Shown piece by piece: positions 1 to 10,413 of a DNA stretch of 64,000 nt. The stretch is from Leisingera caerulea DSM 24564. Its GTDB lineage: Bacteria > Pseudomonadota > Alphaproteobacteria > Rhodobacterales > Rhodobacteraceae. Location: assembly GCF_000473325.1 (NCBI RefSeq), contig NZ_KI421513.1, positions 2,179,217-2,243,216 of the forward strand, in the 5' to 3' direction. The position numbers and the translations under genes were made by a program. Position 1 is the stretch's first letter; every line of letters starts with the position of its first letter. Under the pieces are notes generated by a model. That model made no database searches and was not told where the DNA came from. It saw nothing but the letters and a program-made list of their open reading frames with translations.

Positions 1-2
1 TC

Positions 3-1499
3 GAAAGCCCCCTGGGCCTGTTTGATCCGGTCCGCATGGGAAAGGTGCTGGAAGAGGAATACGGCATTGCCCAGCACCGGCTGCCGGGGCTGATGTCGCC
101 TTGGGCGGTGCAGCGTCTGGATGAATTCGATGGTGATATCAACAAGTTCTCGGTCGTGCGCCTGCATCCTTCGCGGCTGCGCCGGATCTGTGTCGCCAAG
201 GTGGAGCCGGGTGATGAAAACAACCAGGATATCTCGACCCTGGTCGGCAAGGTCGACATCCGCCAGCTGGAGCATTTCAGCCAGGATAACCCGGATGCCT
301 ACAGCTTCTCCGGCGGCCTGAACCGGGCGACCCAGGGCATCCTGGAATTCGTCGAGATGTTCAAGGCGCCGATCAAGATGCTGCACCCGCTGCTTACGGC
401 GACCCAGGAAGGCAACTACATGGGCACCGAAAGCTTCGGTGCGATCCCGTTCAGCGGCCTGATCCTGGCGCATTCCAACGAAAGCGAATGGCAGTCCTTC
501 AAGAACAACAAGAACAACGAGGCCTTCATCGACCGGGTGTCGATCGTCAAGGTGCCTTATTGCCTGCGGGTTTCGGATGAGACGTCGATCTATGAAAAGC
601 TGATTGAAAACAGTGAGCTGCGCAATGCCCCCTGTGCGCCGGAGACGCTGAAGATCCTCAGCCGCTTCTCGGTGCTGACCCGTCTGAAGCCGCATGAGAA
701 CTCGAACCTCTACTCCAAGATGCGGGTCTATGACGGCGAAAGCCTGAAGGACACCGACCCCAAGGCCAAGACGGTCCAGGAATACCAGGACCGGGCCGGC
801 GTCGACGAGGGCATGAACGGCATCTCGACCCGCTTTGCCTTCAAGGTGCTGTCCACCACCTTCAACTTCGACACCAACGAGGTGGCGGCGGACCCGGTGC
901 ACCTGATGTATGTGCTGGAGCAGATGATCAAGCGCGAGCAGTTTCCGCAGGAGACGGAACAGAAGTATCTTGAGTTCATCAAGACAGAGCTGGCGCCCAG
1001 GTACGAGGAGTTCATCGGCAACGAGATCCAGAAGGCGTACCTCGAAAGCTATACCGAATACGGCCAGAACGTCTTTGACCGCTACATCGCCTATGCCGAT
1101 GCTTGGATCGAGGAGCAGGATTACAAGGATCCGGATACCGGCCAGCTCTATAACCGCGAGGTGCTGGATGCGGAGCTTAGCAAGATCGAAAAGCCGGTTG
1201 GCATCGCCAACCCCAAGGACTTCCGCAACGAGGTCGTGAAATTCGCCCTGCGCCACCGTGCCAACACCGGGTCCAATCCGGCCTGGAACTCCTATGAGAA
1301 GCTGCGCGACGTGATCGAGAAGCACATGTTCAGCCAGGTCGAGGAACTGCTGCCGGTGATCTCCTTCGGGTCCAAGAAGGACAGCAAGACCGAAAGCAAG
1401 CATCAGGAGTTCGTCGAGCGGATGCGCGGCCACGGCTATACCGACCGGCAGGTGCGGCGCCTGGTCGAGTGGTACATGCGCGTCAACAAGGCGGGCTAA
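3..1499 (+). CDS. prkA: PrkA family serine protein kinase, C-terminal part (5' end outside window)
   Basis: The reading frame is open from the window edge, and about 498 residues of a protein usually near 645 residues are present, so only the N-terminal part of the AAA+ domain is missing. The visible sequence matches PrkA/YeaG: it has the stretch GLILAHSNESEW and the conserved FIDRVSIVKVPYCLRVSDE region (in pieces), followed by the C-terminal kinase-like domain. Family knowledge: PrkA proteins are cytoplasmic AAA+ ATPase/Ser-kinase fusions used in starvation and stress responses. It lies 18 bp before yeaH and two genes before spoVR. That three-gene order is widely conserved and supports the call. 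The true start lies left of the window. Confidence 0.93.
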   Translation, partial: ESPLGLFDPVRMGKVLEEEYGIAQHRLPGLMSPWAVQRLDEFDGDINKFSVVRLHPSRLRRICVAKVEPGDENNQDISTLVGKVDIRQLEHFSQDNPDAYSFSGGLNRATQGILEFVEMFKAPIKMLHPLLTATQEGNYMGTESFGAIPFSGLILAHSNESEWQSFKNNKNNEAFIDRVSIVKVPYCLRVSDETSIYEKLIENSELRNAPCAPETLKILSRFSVLTRLKPHENSNLYSKMRVYDGESLKDTDPKAKTVQEYQDRAGVDEGMNGISTRFAFKVLSTTFNFDTNEVAADPVHLMYVLEQMIKREQFPQETEQKYLEFIKTELAPRYEEFIGNEIQKAYLESYTEYGQNVFDRYIAYADAWIEEQDYKDPDTGQLYNREVLDAELSKIEKPVGIANPKDFRNEVVKFALRHRANTGSNPAWNSYEKLRDVIEKHMFSQVEELLPVISFGSKKDSKTESKHQEFVERMRGHGYTDRQVRRLVEWYMRVNKAG

Positions 1500-1517
1500 A
1501 GAGGAGCGCTGTGCAAC

Positions 1518-2855
1518 ATGCATCATTTCATCGACAGGCGCGCCAATCCGAAGGGCAAGAGCCTCGGGAACCGCCAGCGGTTCCTGCGGCGGGCCCGGGA
1601 GAATATTAAGGAGCGCGTCGACCAGTCGGTCCGGGGGAAATCAATCCAAAGCGGAAGCGGTGTCCCGGACGAAGGCGAAAAGGTCACCATCCCGACACGG
1701 GGGCTGAAGGAGCCGCGGTTCTTTCATTCCTCCAAGGGCGGGCTGCGCCGCCATGTTCTGCCCGGCAACAAGGATTTTGTTGTCGGCGACACTATCAAGC
1801 GCCCGCAGGGCGGTGCCGGGGAGGGCGGCCGCAAGGCTTCAGAGGACGGTGACGGCGAGGACGAGTTTTCCTTCACTCTGACTCAGGAAGAATATCTGGA
1901 AATCCTGTTCGACGGGCTGGAACTGCCGGATCTGGTGGAAAAGGCCACGGTGGAGACTGAGACGATCGGCACCCGCCGAGCCGGCCTGACAACTGCCGGA
2001 ACGCCCAACAACCTCAATCTGGTGCGCACCATGCGCAACTCGCTGGGCCGCCGGATCGCCCTGCAGCGTCCCACCACCAAATCCCAGCGCGATTTGGAAG
2101 AGCAGATCGCCGAACTGGAGGCGCTTGATGACCGCACGCCGCCGCAGGAGGAATTCCTGGAGGCGCTGAGGAAGAAGCTCGACGGCATTGTCCGCAAGCG
2201 CAAGGTGGTCGGCTATATCGACCCGCTGGACCTGCGCTACGACACCTTTGTGCCCGAGAAGATCCGCAACTCCCGCGCGGTGGTATTCTGCCTGATGGAC
2301 GTCTCCGGCTCGATGCAGGAGCGCGAGAAGGACCTGGCAAAACGGTTCTTCCTGCTGCTGCACCTGTTTCTGGAACGCTGCTATGAGCACACCGAACTGG
2401 TGTTCGTGCGCCATACTCACCACGCGCAGGAAGTGGATGAGGAGACCTTTTTCTACGCCCGTGAAACCGGTGGCACCATCGTGTCGACCGCTCTGGAGAA
2501 AATGAAGGAGATCATCGACGAGCGTTATCCGCCGGATGAGTGGAACATCTACGGCGCCCAGGCCTCTGACGGGGAGAACTTCGGCAACGACTCCGCGCGC
2601 TGCAAGAATCTGCTGCTGAAGGATCTGCTGCCGGTCAGCCAGTTTTACGCCTATGTGGAGATTGTCGATGAGGCGGCGGAGATGCTGCTGAACAATCCGG
2701 AAGCAGGCGAAGACCTGTGGCAGAACTACCGCGAGGTGAAGAGCCAGGCCCCGCATTTCGAAATGCAGCGGGTATCGCAGCCCGGCCATATCTATCCAAT
2801 TTTCCGGGAGTTCTTCCTCCCCAAGGTGAAAGGGGTGCAGAATGCAGGCAGCTGA
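1518..2855 (+). CDS. yeaH: YeaH/YhbH family protein (UPF0229, DUF444) with vWA-like domain
   Basis: This 445-residue protein has a basic, poorly ordered N-terminus and a von Willebrand A-like fold in its second half. The metal-binding DxSxS motif is seen as D261-V-S263-G-S265. The HHFIDRRANPKGKSLGNRQRF opening (in pieces) is characteristic of the YeaH/YhbH family. The ATG at 1518 follows GAGGAG about 11 bases upstream. In the family it works with PrkA, and its gene sits between prkA and spoVR as here, overlapping spoVR by 14 bases, so the three are very probably co-transcribed and translationally coupled. The biochemical function is not established; a protein-scaffold role is inferred from the vWA domain. 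Confidence 0.92.
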   Translation: MHHFIDRRANPKGKSLGNRQRFLRRARENIKERVDQSVRGKSIQSGSGVPDEGEKVTIPTRGLKEPRFFHSSKGGLRRHVLPGNKDFVVGDTIKRPQGGAGEGGRKASEDGDGEDEFSFTLTQEEYLEILFDGLELPDLVEKATVETETIGTRRAGLTTAGTPNNLNLVRTMRNSLGRRIALQRPTTKSQRDLEEQIAELEALDDRTPPQEEFLEALRKKLDGIVRKRKVVGYIDPLDLRYDTFVPEKIRNSRAVVFCLMDVSGSMQEREKDLAKRFFLLLHLFLERCYEHTELVFVRHTHHAQEVDEETFFYARETGGTIVSTALEKMKEIIDERYPPDEWNIYGAQASDGENFGNDSARCKNLLLKDLLPVSQFYAYVEIVDEAAEMLLNNPEAGEDLWQNYREVKSQAPHFEMQRVSQPGHIYPIFREFFLPKVKGVQNAGS

Positions 2856-4356
2856 AAAGGCGCGCGTGCCGCTGTTCGACGGGCCGGAATGGACCTTTGA
2901 ACTGATGGAAAGGGCGCGCGACGCGATCGAGCGGATCGCGCTCGAAGACCTCGGGCTGGATGTCTACCCCAACCAGATCGAGATCATCTCTGCGGAGCAG
3001 ATGCTGGATGCCTATTCCTGCGTCGGCCTGCCGCTGATGTATCAGCACTGGTCCTTCGGCAAGCATTTTGCCCGTGACGAGGCGTTGTACCGGACCGGCC
3101 GCCAGGGGCTGGCCTATGAGATCGTGATCAACTCCAACCCCTGCATCAGCTACAACATGGAAGAAAACACCATGGCGATGCAGACCCTGGTGATGGCGCA
3201 CGCGGCCTTTGGGCATAACCATTTCTTCAAGAACAATTATCTGTTTCAGCAATGGACCGACGCGTCGGGCATTCACGACTACCTGGCCTTCGCCAAGAAT
3301 TACATCACCGCCTGCGAGGAGCGCTATGGCCTCAGCGCGGTGGAAGAAGTGCTGGACGCCGCCCATGCGCTGCAGTCCCAGGGCGTGTTCCGCTATGGCC
3401 GCCCGCCTAAACCGACCAGCGAGGAACTGGTCGCGATGCAGAAGGTGCGCGAAGGCTATGAAAGCAGCCAGAGCGTGCTGGACATCTGGACCGACAGCAC
3501 CTTGGGCCGCGACAAGCTGAAAGAAGCCGAGGATGCCTCGTTCAGCGCGCGCCGCAAGCAGATGAACCTGCCGCAGGAAAATCTGCTGTATTTTCTGGAA
3601 AAGCACAGCCCGGTGCTGGAGCCCTGGCAGTGCGAGATCCTGCGTATCGTGCGGATGCTGGCGCAGTATCTGTATCCGCAGAAGCAGACCAAAGTGATGA
3701 ACGAGGGCTGCGCGACCTTCGTGCATTACTACATCATCAACAAGCTGTATGAGCAGGGCCAGATCACCGAAGGCGCCTATATGGAAATGCTGCACAGCCA
3801 TACCAATGTGGTGATGCAGCCGGAATATGACGATCCGCGTTATTCGGGCATCAACCCTTATGCGCTGGGCTTTGCGATGATGCAGGACATACGCCGCATC
3901 TGCCAGGACCCGACCGATGAGGACCGGGAGTGGTTCCCGGACTTTGCGGGCAATCCGGACTGGCGCGGGGTGCTGCGCGATGCCTGGGCGAACTACCGCG
4001 ACGAAAGCTTTATCCAGCAGTTCCTGTCGCCGAACCTGATCCGCAAGTTCAAGCTGTTCACGCTGACCAATGACGCGGATCTGCCCAATCTGGTTGTCAG
4101 CCAGATCCACAACCGCGCGGGCTATAAGGCGATCCGCCGCGATCTGGCCAAGCAGTATGACCTGGCCTATCTGGAGCCTGATATCCAGGTGACCGATGCG
4201 GACCTGCGCGGCGACCGGGAGCTGAAGCTGACCCATACCGTGCGCGATGGCATCCACCTGGATGAAGAGGATCAGGAAGAGGTGCTCAAGCACCTGCGCC
4301 GGCTTTGGGGCTATGGCGTCAGGCTGGATGCGGTCGAGGCCTCGACCGAGGACTGA
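2842..4356 (+). CDS. spoVR: SpoVR family protein
   Basis: A 504-residue protein matching SpoVR/YcgB. It shows WSFGKHF near residue 70, the YEIVINSNPC motif, the histidine-rich segment MAHAAFGHNHFFKNN and the later MNEGCATFVHYYI helix (all typical of the family). The ATG at 2842 is preceded by GAAAGGGGTG and overlaps the end of yeaH. Family knowledge: named after a Bacillus spore-cortex gene but common in non-sporulating bacteria next to prkA and yeaH; its activity is unknown. The HEXXH-like and other histidine clusters suggest metal binding, which is inference. It ends the operon; a strong hairpin follows 70 bases later. Confidence 0.93.
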   Translation: MQAAEKARVPLFDGPEWTFELMERARDAIERIALEDLGLDVYPNQIEIISAEQMLDAYSCVGLPLMYQHWSFGKHFARDEALYRTGRQGLAYEIVINSNPCISYNMEENTMAMQTLVMAHAAFGHNHFFKNNYLFQQWTDASGIHDYLAFAKNYITACEERYGLSAVEEVLDAAHALQSQGVFRYGRPPKPTSEELVAMQKVREGYESSQSVLDIWTDSTLGRDKLKEAEDASFSARRKQMNLPQENLLYFLEKHSPVLEPWQCEILRIVRMLAQYLYPQKQTKVMNEGCATFVHYYIINKLYEQGQITEGAYMEMLHSHTNVVMQPEYDDPRYSGINPYALGFAMMQDIRRICQDPTDEDREWFPDFAGNPDWRGVLRDAWANYRDESFIQQFLSPNLIRKFKLFTLTNDADLPNLVVSQIHNRAGYKAIRRDLAKQYDLAYLEPDIQVTDADLRGDRELKLTHTVRDGIHLDEEDQEEVLKHLRRLWGYGVRLDAVEASTED

Positions 4357-4426
4357 TCCTCATGTGCGGGCCCGGCCTTGTCCTTGGGGCGGGGTGAACA
4401 CCGCAAGCGCTTAGCACCCAAAATGA

Positions 4427-4452
4427 AAACGCAGGCCCGGGGGCCTGCGTTT
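4427..4452. terminator. bidirectional rho-independent terminator between spoVR and adhC
   Basis: A perfect 12-bp inverted repeat (AAACGCAGGCCC / GGGCCTGCGTTT) with a 2-nt centre. A-rich and T-rich outer ends lie on both sides, so it can stop transcription from both convergent genes. Confidence 0.85.
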
Positions 4453-4475
4453 CAAGGTTTGGCATTCGGCCGGGA

Positions 4476-5591
<1,116 letters not shown>

Positions 5592-5944
5592 GTGACTGGT
5601 CCTTCGTCCATATTCTCCGGGACCGGGCCGCCGCAGGGCGGGACCGGGGTGAAGGCGTTGCCAGCGGCAGCACCGCGGGTCTGAATGACCCAGCGTTACA
5701 TTTGCAGTCCGGCGCACGCAAGCATTGCCTCGGCACCCTAACAGTCCCGGCGCGCAGGGCTTTGCCTTGAATGCGACAGCTGAGCGGCGGTCCGCGCCAT
5801 CTGCTGATGTGAAAAAAGCTGCCGATTCCAGCGCCTTGCCTGCAGGCTTCCAGTTTCGGGAAGGAATCTTGCTTCGGGGCCTTGACCTTCCTCTGACTGG
5901 AACCCTCATATGAACTCACATAGGACAAAACCCGCAGGTCTCCC
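5592..5944. other. 353-bp divergent intergenic region (adhC / copA)
   Basis: No gene seen. The open frame extending adhC upstream here has no family similarity and is treated as chance. The right part carries the copper-responsive promoter listed separately. Confidence 0.6.
5882..5912 (+). promoter_or_regulatory. MerR/CueR-type promoter of copA-cueR
   Basis: TTGACC at 5882-5887 and CATATG at 5907-5912 are separated by 19 bp, the overlong spacer typical of MerR-family promoters. Inside the spacer lies a dyad, TTCC-N7-GGAA (5888-5902). Its position 33 bases before copA, with a CueR-like regulator in the same operon, supports copper-dependent activation by DNA distortion. Outside the core four bases the dyad is imperfect. 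Confidence 0.62.
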
Positions 5945-8452
5945 ATGTCAGAAAACACCGCTGTATCACTGCAAATCACCAACCTGAGCTGCGCAGGCTG
6001 CGCCGGGCGCGCCGAACGTGCCCTGGCGGCGGTCGACGGGGTCAAGACGGCCTCGGTGAACCTTGCAAACGCAACCGGCCAGGTCGAGGCCGCGCCTCAG
6101 GTGGAACTGGTTCAGCTGACGGACGCGCTCAAATCCGCGGGCTACCCGGCGGCAGAGTCTGAGGTCACCTTGGCCCTCAGCGGAATGACCTGCGCGTCTT
6201 GCGTGGGACGGGTGGAACGGGCGTTGCTGGCGGTGCCAGGCGTGCTGGAGGCACGCGTCAACCTGGCCAGCGAAAGCGCGCAAGTCCGGTTCCTTACCGG
6301 GGCGGTCCGGGCCGCCGATCTGGCCCGCACGGTGACAGAAGCGGGCTATCCGGCGCGCCTGAGCAGTGGGGCACCGGACGAGGCGGAGCAGGCAAGCCAG
6401 CGCAAGGCGGACGAGATCGCCGCGCTGGGCCGGCAGGTTCTGATCGCCGCGGTGCTGACGCTGCCCGTCTTCCTGATTGAGATGGGCGGCCACATGATCC
6501 CGGCGCTGCATCACTGGGTGGCGGCCAATATCGGTATGCAGAACAGTTACTTGCTGCAATTTGCCCTGACCACCCTGGTGCTGGCAGGGCCGGGGCGGCA
6601 ATTTTATACCAAAGGCTTCCCGGCACTGTTCCGGGGGGCGCCGGACATGAACGCGCTGGTGGCGCTGGGCACCTCCGCCGCCTATGGGTTCTCGGTCATT
6701 TCCACCTTTGCACCTGGGCTGCTGCCCGCAGGCACAGCGAATGTGTATTACGAGGCCGCTGCAGTGATCGTGGTGCTGATCCTGACGGGCCGGTACCTGG
6801 AGGCGCGCGCCAAGGGGCGCACCGGCGCGGCTATCCGCAAGCTGGCCGGGCTGCAGCCGAAAACCGCCATGGTCGTTGCTGCTGGCGAGGCGGTGGAAAC
6901 CCCGGTGGAAGAGATCGGGGCAGGGGACCTGATCCGGGTCCGCCCGGGTGAGCGCATCGCGGTGGACGGCGAGATCGTCTCGGGCAGCTCCTACATCGAC
7001 GAAAGCATGATCAGCGGCGAGCCGGTGCCGGTGGCAAAAGCTCCGGGCGATGAGGTGACCGCGGGCACCATCAACGGCAATTCGGCGCTGGAATTCCGCG
7101 CCACCCGGGTCGGTCGCGACACCGTGCTGGCGCAGATCATCCGCATGGTGGAGCAAGCCCAGGGCGCCAAGCTGCCGGTGCAGGGGCTGGTCGACCGCAT
7201 TACCCTTTGGTTCGTGCCCGCGGTGATCGTGGTTGCGGCGCTCACGGTTCTGGCCTGGTCGCTGTTCGGCCCTGCACCGTCGCTGCCGCTGGCCTTGGTG
7301 GCGGGTGTTTCGGTGCTGATCATTGCGTGCCCTTGCGCCATGGGGCTGGCCACGCCGACCTCGATCATGGTCGGGATCGGGCGCGCCGCGCAGATGGGGG
7401 TGCTGTTCCGCAAGGGCGACGCGCTCCAGCGGTTGCAGGAAGTGCAGGTGGTGGCGCTCGACAAGACCGGAACGCTGACCGAAGGCCGCCCGGCATTGAC
7501 CGCATTGATCTGCGCTGAGGGCTTCACCCGCGAGGAGGTCCTGCGGCTGGCCGGCGCGGCGGAGGCGCAGTCGGAACATCCCATCGCGCGCGCCATCACG
7601 GCTGCTGCGGGCAAGGGGCTGCCCAAGCCGGAGGCTTTTGAGGCGATCCCGGGTTACGGCCTGCGGGCGCAGGTCGAGGGGCGTGAGGTTCTTGTTGGCG
7701 CGGCCCGGCTGATGGTGCGCGAAGGCATTTCGATGGACGGGCTGGACGCTGAGGGTCAGCGGCTGGCGGAGCGTGGTGAAACCCCGCTGTACGCAGCCAT
7801 TGACGGGCAGGCGGCGGCGGTTATTGCGGTGGCCGATCCGGTCAAGCCGGGCACTCCGGCGGCGATTAAGGCGTTCCATGACCAGGGGCTGAAGGTGGCG
7901 ATGATCACCGGTGATGCCGCAGCTACTGCGCGGGCAATTGCCGCACGGCTTGGCATTGATGCGGTGAAGGCGGAATGTCTGCCGGCGGATAAGGTAACCG
8001 CGATTGCGGAACTGCAGCAGGAGCACGGCACGCTGGCCTTTGTCGGCGATGGCATCAATGATGCGCCGGCGCTGGCGTCGGCGGATGCGGGCATCGCGAT
8101 CGGCACCGGCACAGATGTGGCGATCGAAGCCGCCGATGTGGTGCTGGTCTCCGGCGATCTGCGCGGGGTGGTGAATGCGCTGACCGTCAGCCGCGCCACC
8201 ATGCGCAACATCCGCCAGAACCTGGGCTGGGCGTTTGGCTATAACGTGCTGCTGATCCCGGTGGCTGCGGGCGTGCTCTATCCCTTTGGCGGGCCGCTGC
8301 TGTCGCCGGCGCTGGCGGCGGGCGCGATGGCGCTGTCGAGTGTCTTTGTGCTGTCCAATGCCCTGCGCTTGCGCCGCCTGACACCTGCCATAGATGAGGA
8401 GCAGTCCGTATCTCCGGCCAAGGAAGCCGCTAAGCAGGAGGCGCGCGCATGA
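5945..8452 (+). CDS. copA: Cu(I)-translocating P1B-type ATPase (CopA)
   Basis: An 835-residue inner-membrane ATPase exporting Cu(I) from the cytoplasm. There are two N-terminal heavy-metal-associated domains with metal-binding CxxC pairs C16/C19 and C83/C86, and eight predicted transmembrane segments. The translocation motif is C462-P-C464, the phosphorylation site is D506 in DKTGTLTEG, and the hinge motif is GDGINDAPAL. The CPC motif plus two HMA domains favours Cu(I)/Ag(I) over Zn/Cd. The ATG at 5945 follows AGG-containing sequence. It overlaps cueR by 4 bp (ATGA), so pump and sensor are coupled and probably self-regulated from the 19-bp-spacer promoter. Confidence 0.96.
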   Translation: MSENTAVSLQITNLSCAGCAGRAERALAAVDGVKTASVNLANATGQVEAAPQVELVQLTDALKSAGYPAAESEVTLALSGMTCASCVGRVERALLAVPGVLEARVNLASESAQVRFLTGAVRAADLARTVTEAGYPARLSSGAPDEAEQASQRKADEIAALGRQVLIAAVLTLPVFLIEMGGHMIPALHHWVAANIGMQNSYLLQFALTTLVLAGPGRQFYTKGFPALFRGAPDMNALVALGTSAAYGFSVISTFAPGLLPAGTANVYYEAAAVIVVLILTGRYLEARAKGRTGAAIRKLAGLQPKTAMVVAAGEAVETPVEEIGAGDLIRVRPGERIAVDGEIVSGSSYIDESMISGEPVPVAKAPGDEVTAGTINGNSALEFRATRVGRDTVLAQIIRMVEQAQGAKLPVQGLVDRITLWFVPAVIVVAALTVLAWSLFGPAPSLPLALVAGVSVLIIACPCAMGLATPTSIMVGIGRAAQMGVLFRKGDALQRLQEVQVVALDKTGTLTEGRPALTALICAEGFTREEVLRLAGAAEAQSEHPIARAITAAAGKGLPKPEAFEAIPGYGLRAQVEGREVLVGAARLMVREGISMDGLDAEGQRLAERGETPLYAAIDGQAAAVIAVADPVKPGTPAAIKAFHDQGLKVAMITGDAAATARAIAARLGIDAVKAECLPADKVTAIAELQQEHGTLAFVGDGINDAPALASADAGIAIGTGTDVAIEAADVVLVSGDLRGVVNALTVSRATMRNIRQNLGWAFGYNVLLIPVAAGVLYPFGGPLLSPALAAGAMALSSVFVLSNALRLRRLTPAIDEEQSVSPAKEAAKQEARA

Positions 8453-8838
8453 ACATCGGGGACGTCTCCAGCCGCTCGGGCCTGCCCGCCAAGACCATCC
8501 GCTATTACGAGGACATCGGCCTGATCAAACCGCACCGCAGCGCCAACGGTTACCGCTGCTTTGCCGAGACCGATCTGCACAAGCTGGCGTTTCTGGGCCG
8601 GGCGCGGGCGCTGGGCTTCACGATTGAGGACTGCCGCACCCTGATGGCGCTTTACGAGGACGAAAGCCGCGCCAGCGCCGACGTGAAACAGCTGGCGCTG
8701 GAGCATCTGGCCAAGATCGAGGAAAAGATCGCCGACCTGCAGGCGATGCGCGATACGCTGGGGGAGCTGGTCAGCAGCTGCGCAGGCGACAGCCGCCCGG
8801 ATTGCCCGATTCTGAAGGACCTGTCCGGCGAGGGGTGA
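8449..8838 (+). CDS. cueR: CueR-like Cu(I)-responsive MerR family regulator
   Basis: A 129-residue MerR family protein with an N-terminal winged helix-turn-helix (IGDVSSRSGLPAKTIRYYED), a dimerisation helix, and the metal-binding loop C111-AGDSRPD-C119. This loop and the following PIL match copper regulators (CueR/HmrR type) and differ from zinc or mercury members. The start overlaps the copA stop by 4 bp, with AGGAGG inside copA as ribosome binding site. It probably activates the copA promoter. A long perfect hairpin follows. Confidence 0.93.
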   Translation: MNIGDVSSRSGLPAKTIRYYEDIGLIKPHRSANGYRCFAETDLHKLAFLGRARALGFTIEDCRTLMALYEDESRASADVKQLALEHLAKIEEKIADLQAMRDTLGELVSSCAGDSRPDCPILKDLSGEG

Positions 8839-8913
8839 TCCGGCTGGCGGGGCAGGCAGTCGGCTGGGATCTCCCGCGCCCGCGGCTGCCCTGACGGGAC
8901 GCCTGGCAGCCTT

Positions 8914-8950
8914 GGGCATGGCTTCGGGCCGCCGGCCCGAAGCCATGCCC
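8914..8950. terminator. bidirectional hairpin terminator between cueR and the BKACE gene
   Basis: A perfect 17-bp stem (8914-8930 with 8934-8950) with a 3-nt loop, immediately after cueR and abutting the stop codon of the convergent gene at 8951. No clear T-run is present, so termination strength is uncertain. Confidence 0.7.
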
Positions 8951-9781
8951 TCAGGCTGGGCGCAGCTCCAGGATCTCGCGGGCCTGCTGCCAGGTGGCGA
9001 CGGGGCGCTCATATTTCTCGCACAGGTCTGCCGCGCGTTTCACCAGCGCCGCGTTGGAGGGTGCAAGCGTCTCGCGGTCGAGCCGCATGTTGTCCTCCAG
9101 CCCGGTGCGCGTATGGCCGCCTGCGGCGATGGACCATTCGTTGACCAGGATCTGCCCCGGCCCGACACCGGCGCCGCACCACTGGGCCTCAGGTGCCAGC
9201 CGCTGCATGGTTTTGACGTAGTAGTCGAACACGTCCTTATCCACCGGCATCGCGTTCTTCACCCCCATCACGAACTGGACGTAAAGCGTGCCGGGAATGC
9301 GTCCCTCGCGGTTCATCTTCACCGCCTGGTGGATATGCGACAGGTCAAAGGCCTCAATCTCCGGCTTCACCTCATAGGTCCGCATCTCAGAGGCGAGCCA
9401 GTCCACCAGGTCGGGGGAGTTCTCGTAGACGCGGGTGGGGAAGTTGTTGGAGCCCACGGACAGCGACGCCATGTCGGGACGCAAGGGCAGCATCCCCCCG
9501 CGCTCGCGCCCGGCGCCGGAGCGGCCGCCGGTCGATAGCTGGATGATCATGCCGGGGCAGTGCTTCTGCAAACCTTCCATCAGGCGCGCGAACTTCTCCG
9601 GGTCCGAGGTTGGCGTCTGGTCGTCGTTGCGCACATGGCAATGGGCAATCGAAGCGCCGGCCTCAAACGCCTCTTGAGTGCTTTCGAGCTGTTCCGAAAT
9701 GGTGACGGGCACCGCCGGGTTGTTCTCCTTGGTCGGGACCGAGCCGGTAATGGCGACGCAGATAATGCAGGGTTTGCTCAT
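8951..9781 (-). CDS. BKACE family beta-keto acid cleavage enzyme (DUF849)
   Basis: A 276-residue TIM-barrel enzyme of the 3-keto-5-aminohexanoate cleavage enzyme/BKACE family. The signature AHCHVRNDDQTPTSD contains the zinc-binding HxH pair. STGGRSG, the FPTRVYEN region and the late AGGHTRTGLEDN motif are also family hallmarks. These enzymes transfer CoA from acetyl-CoA to a beta-keto acid, giving acetoacetate and a shortened acyl-CoA. It is the last gene of pcaC-pcaH-pcaG-BKACE, 11 bp after pcaG. The likely substrate (inference) is 3-oxoadipate, which would yield succinyl-CoA plus acetoacetate. The ATG at 9781 follows GGGGAATTCC. The family call is strong; the substrate is not proven. Confidence 0.9.
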   Translation of the reverse strand: MSKPCIICVAITGSVPTKENNPAVPVTISEQLESTQEAFEAGASIAHCHVRNDDQTPTSDPEKFARLMEGLQKHCPGMIIQLSTGGRSGAGRERGGMLPLRPDMASLSVGSNNFPTRVYENSPDLVDWLASEMRTYEVKPEIEAFDLSHIHQAVKMNREGRIPGTLYVQFVMGVKNAMPVDKDVFDYYVKTMQRLAPEAQWCGAGVGPGQILVNEWSIAAGGHTRTGLEDNMRLDRETLAPSNAALVKRAADLCEKYERPVATWQQAREILELRPA

Positions 9782-9792
9782 GGAATTCCCCT

Positions 9793-10413
9793 TCAGATGT
9801 CGAAAAACACGGTTTCATCCTCGCCTTGCAGGCGGATGTCGAAGCGGTAGACGGGCTTGCCGCCGCGTTCGCTGCGGCCGGCAATCAGGGTGGACCGGCG
9901 GCGCTCCCACTCTATCACATTCAGCACCGGGTCTGCCGCATTGGCCTCGCCCTCATCCTCAAAATAGAGCCTTGTGTTCAGCCCCACGTTGATGCCTCGG
10001 GCCACAATCCACAGGTTGATGTGCGGTGCCATCATCTGCCCGCCCCGGCCCAGGACCAGCCCCGGTTTCACCGTGTCAAAACCCCATTCACCGGTCTCGA
10101 AATCCGTGATCACCCGGCCCCAGCCGCGGAACCCCTCCTCTACATCGCCTGGGTGCTCAGGGTGGGCATAGATGCCCTCCGCATTGGCCTGCCAGGCCTC
10201 CAGCAGCACGTCCTTGACCGGCGAGCCAGTGCCGTCAACCACTACGCCCTCGACCCGGATCCGCTCTCCCTTGGCGCCGGGGCCGGCAATCTCCCAGCCT
10301 AGCTCCTGGTCGTAGATCTGGAATCCCGCCGCGCCGGGCGCGAGGCCGATATGGACGTAAGGGCCAGCGGTCTGCGAGGGGGTTTCCTTCAGATAATCAA
10401 GGCGCCGAGGCAT
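9793..10413 (-). CDS. pcaG: protocatechuate 3,4-dioxygenase, alpha subunit
   Basis: A 206-residue intradiol dioxygenase alpha chain. It has TPSQTAGPYVHIGL near the N-terminus, the beta-sandwich core with LLEAWQANAEGIYAHP, and the APHINLWIVARGIN segment. As in other PcaG chains it lacks the full set of iron ligands, which belong to PcaH. Together they open the ring of protocatechuate to 3-carboxy-cis,cis-muconate. It starts within the pcaH stop (TGATG, 1-base overlap), indicating coupled translation and a stoichiometric complex. Confidence 0.95.
   Translation of the reverse strand: MPRRLDYLKETPSQTAGPYVHIGLAPGAAGFQIYDQELGWEIAGPGAKGERIRVEGVVVDGTGSPVKDVLLEAWQANAEGIYAHPEHPGDVEEGFRGWGRVITDFETGEWGFDTVKPGLVLGRGGQMMAPHINLWIVARGINVGLNTRLYFEDEGEANAADPVLNVIEWERRRSTLIAGRSERGGKPVYRFDIRLQGEDETVFFDI

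Noticed and set aside
2635..4293. 552-codon minus-strand open frame
   Set aside because: Antisense to spoVR; translation is low-complexity with no recognisable domain.
5592..5909. N-terminal extension of the alcohol dehydrogenase
   Set aside because: Family enzymes start at MIKTRA-like sequence; extension has no similarity and overlaps the promoter region.
5966..8026. 686-codon open frame on the minus strand
   Set aside because: Exactly antisense to copA, no family features, product of GC-rich codon positions.
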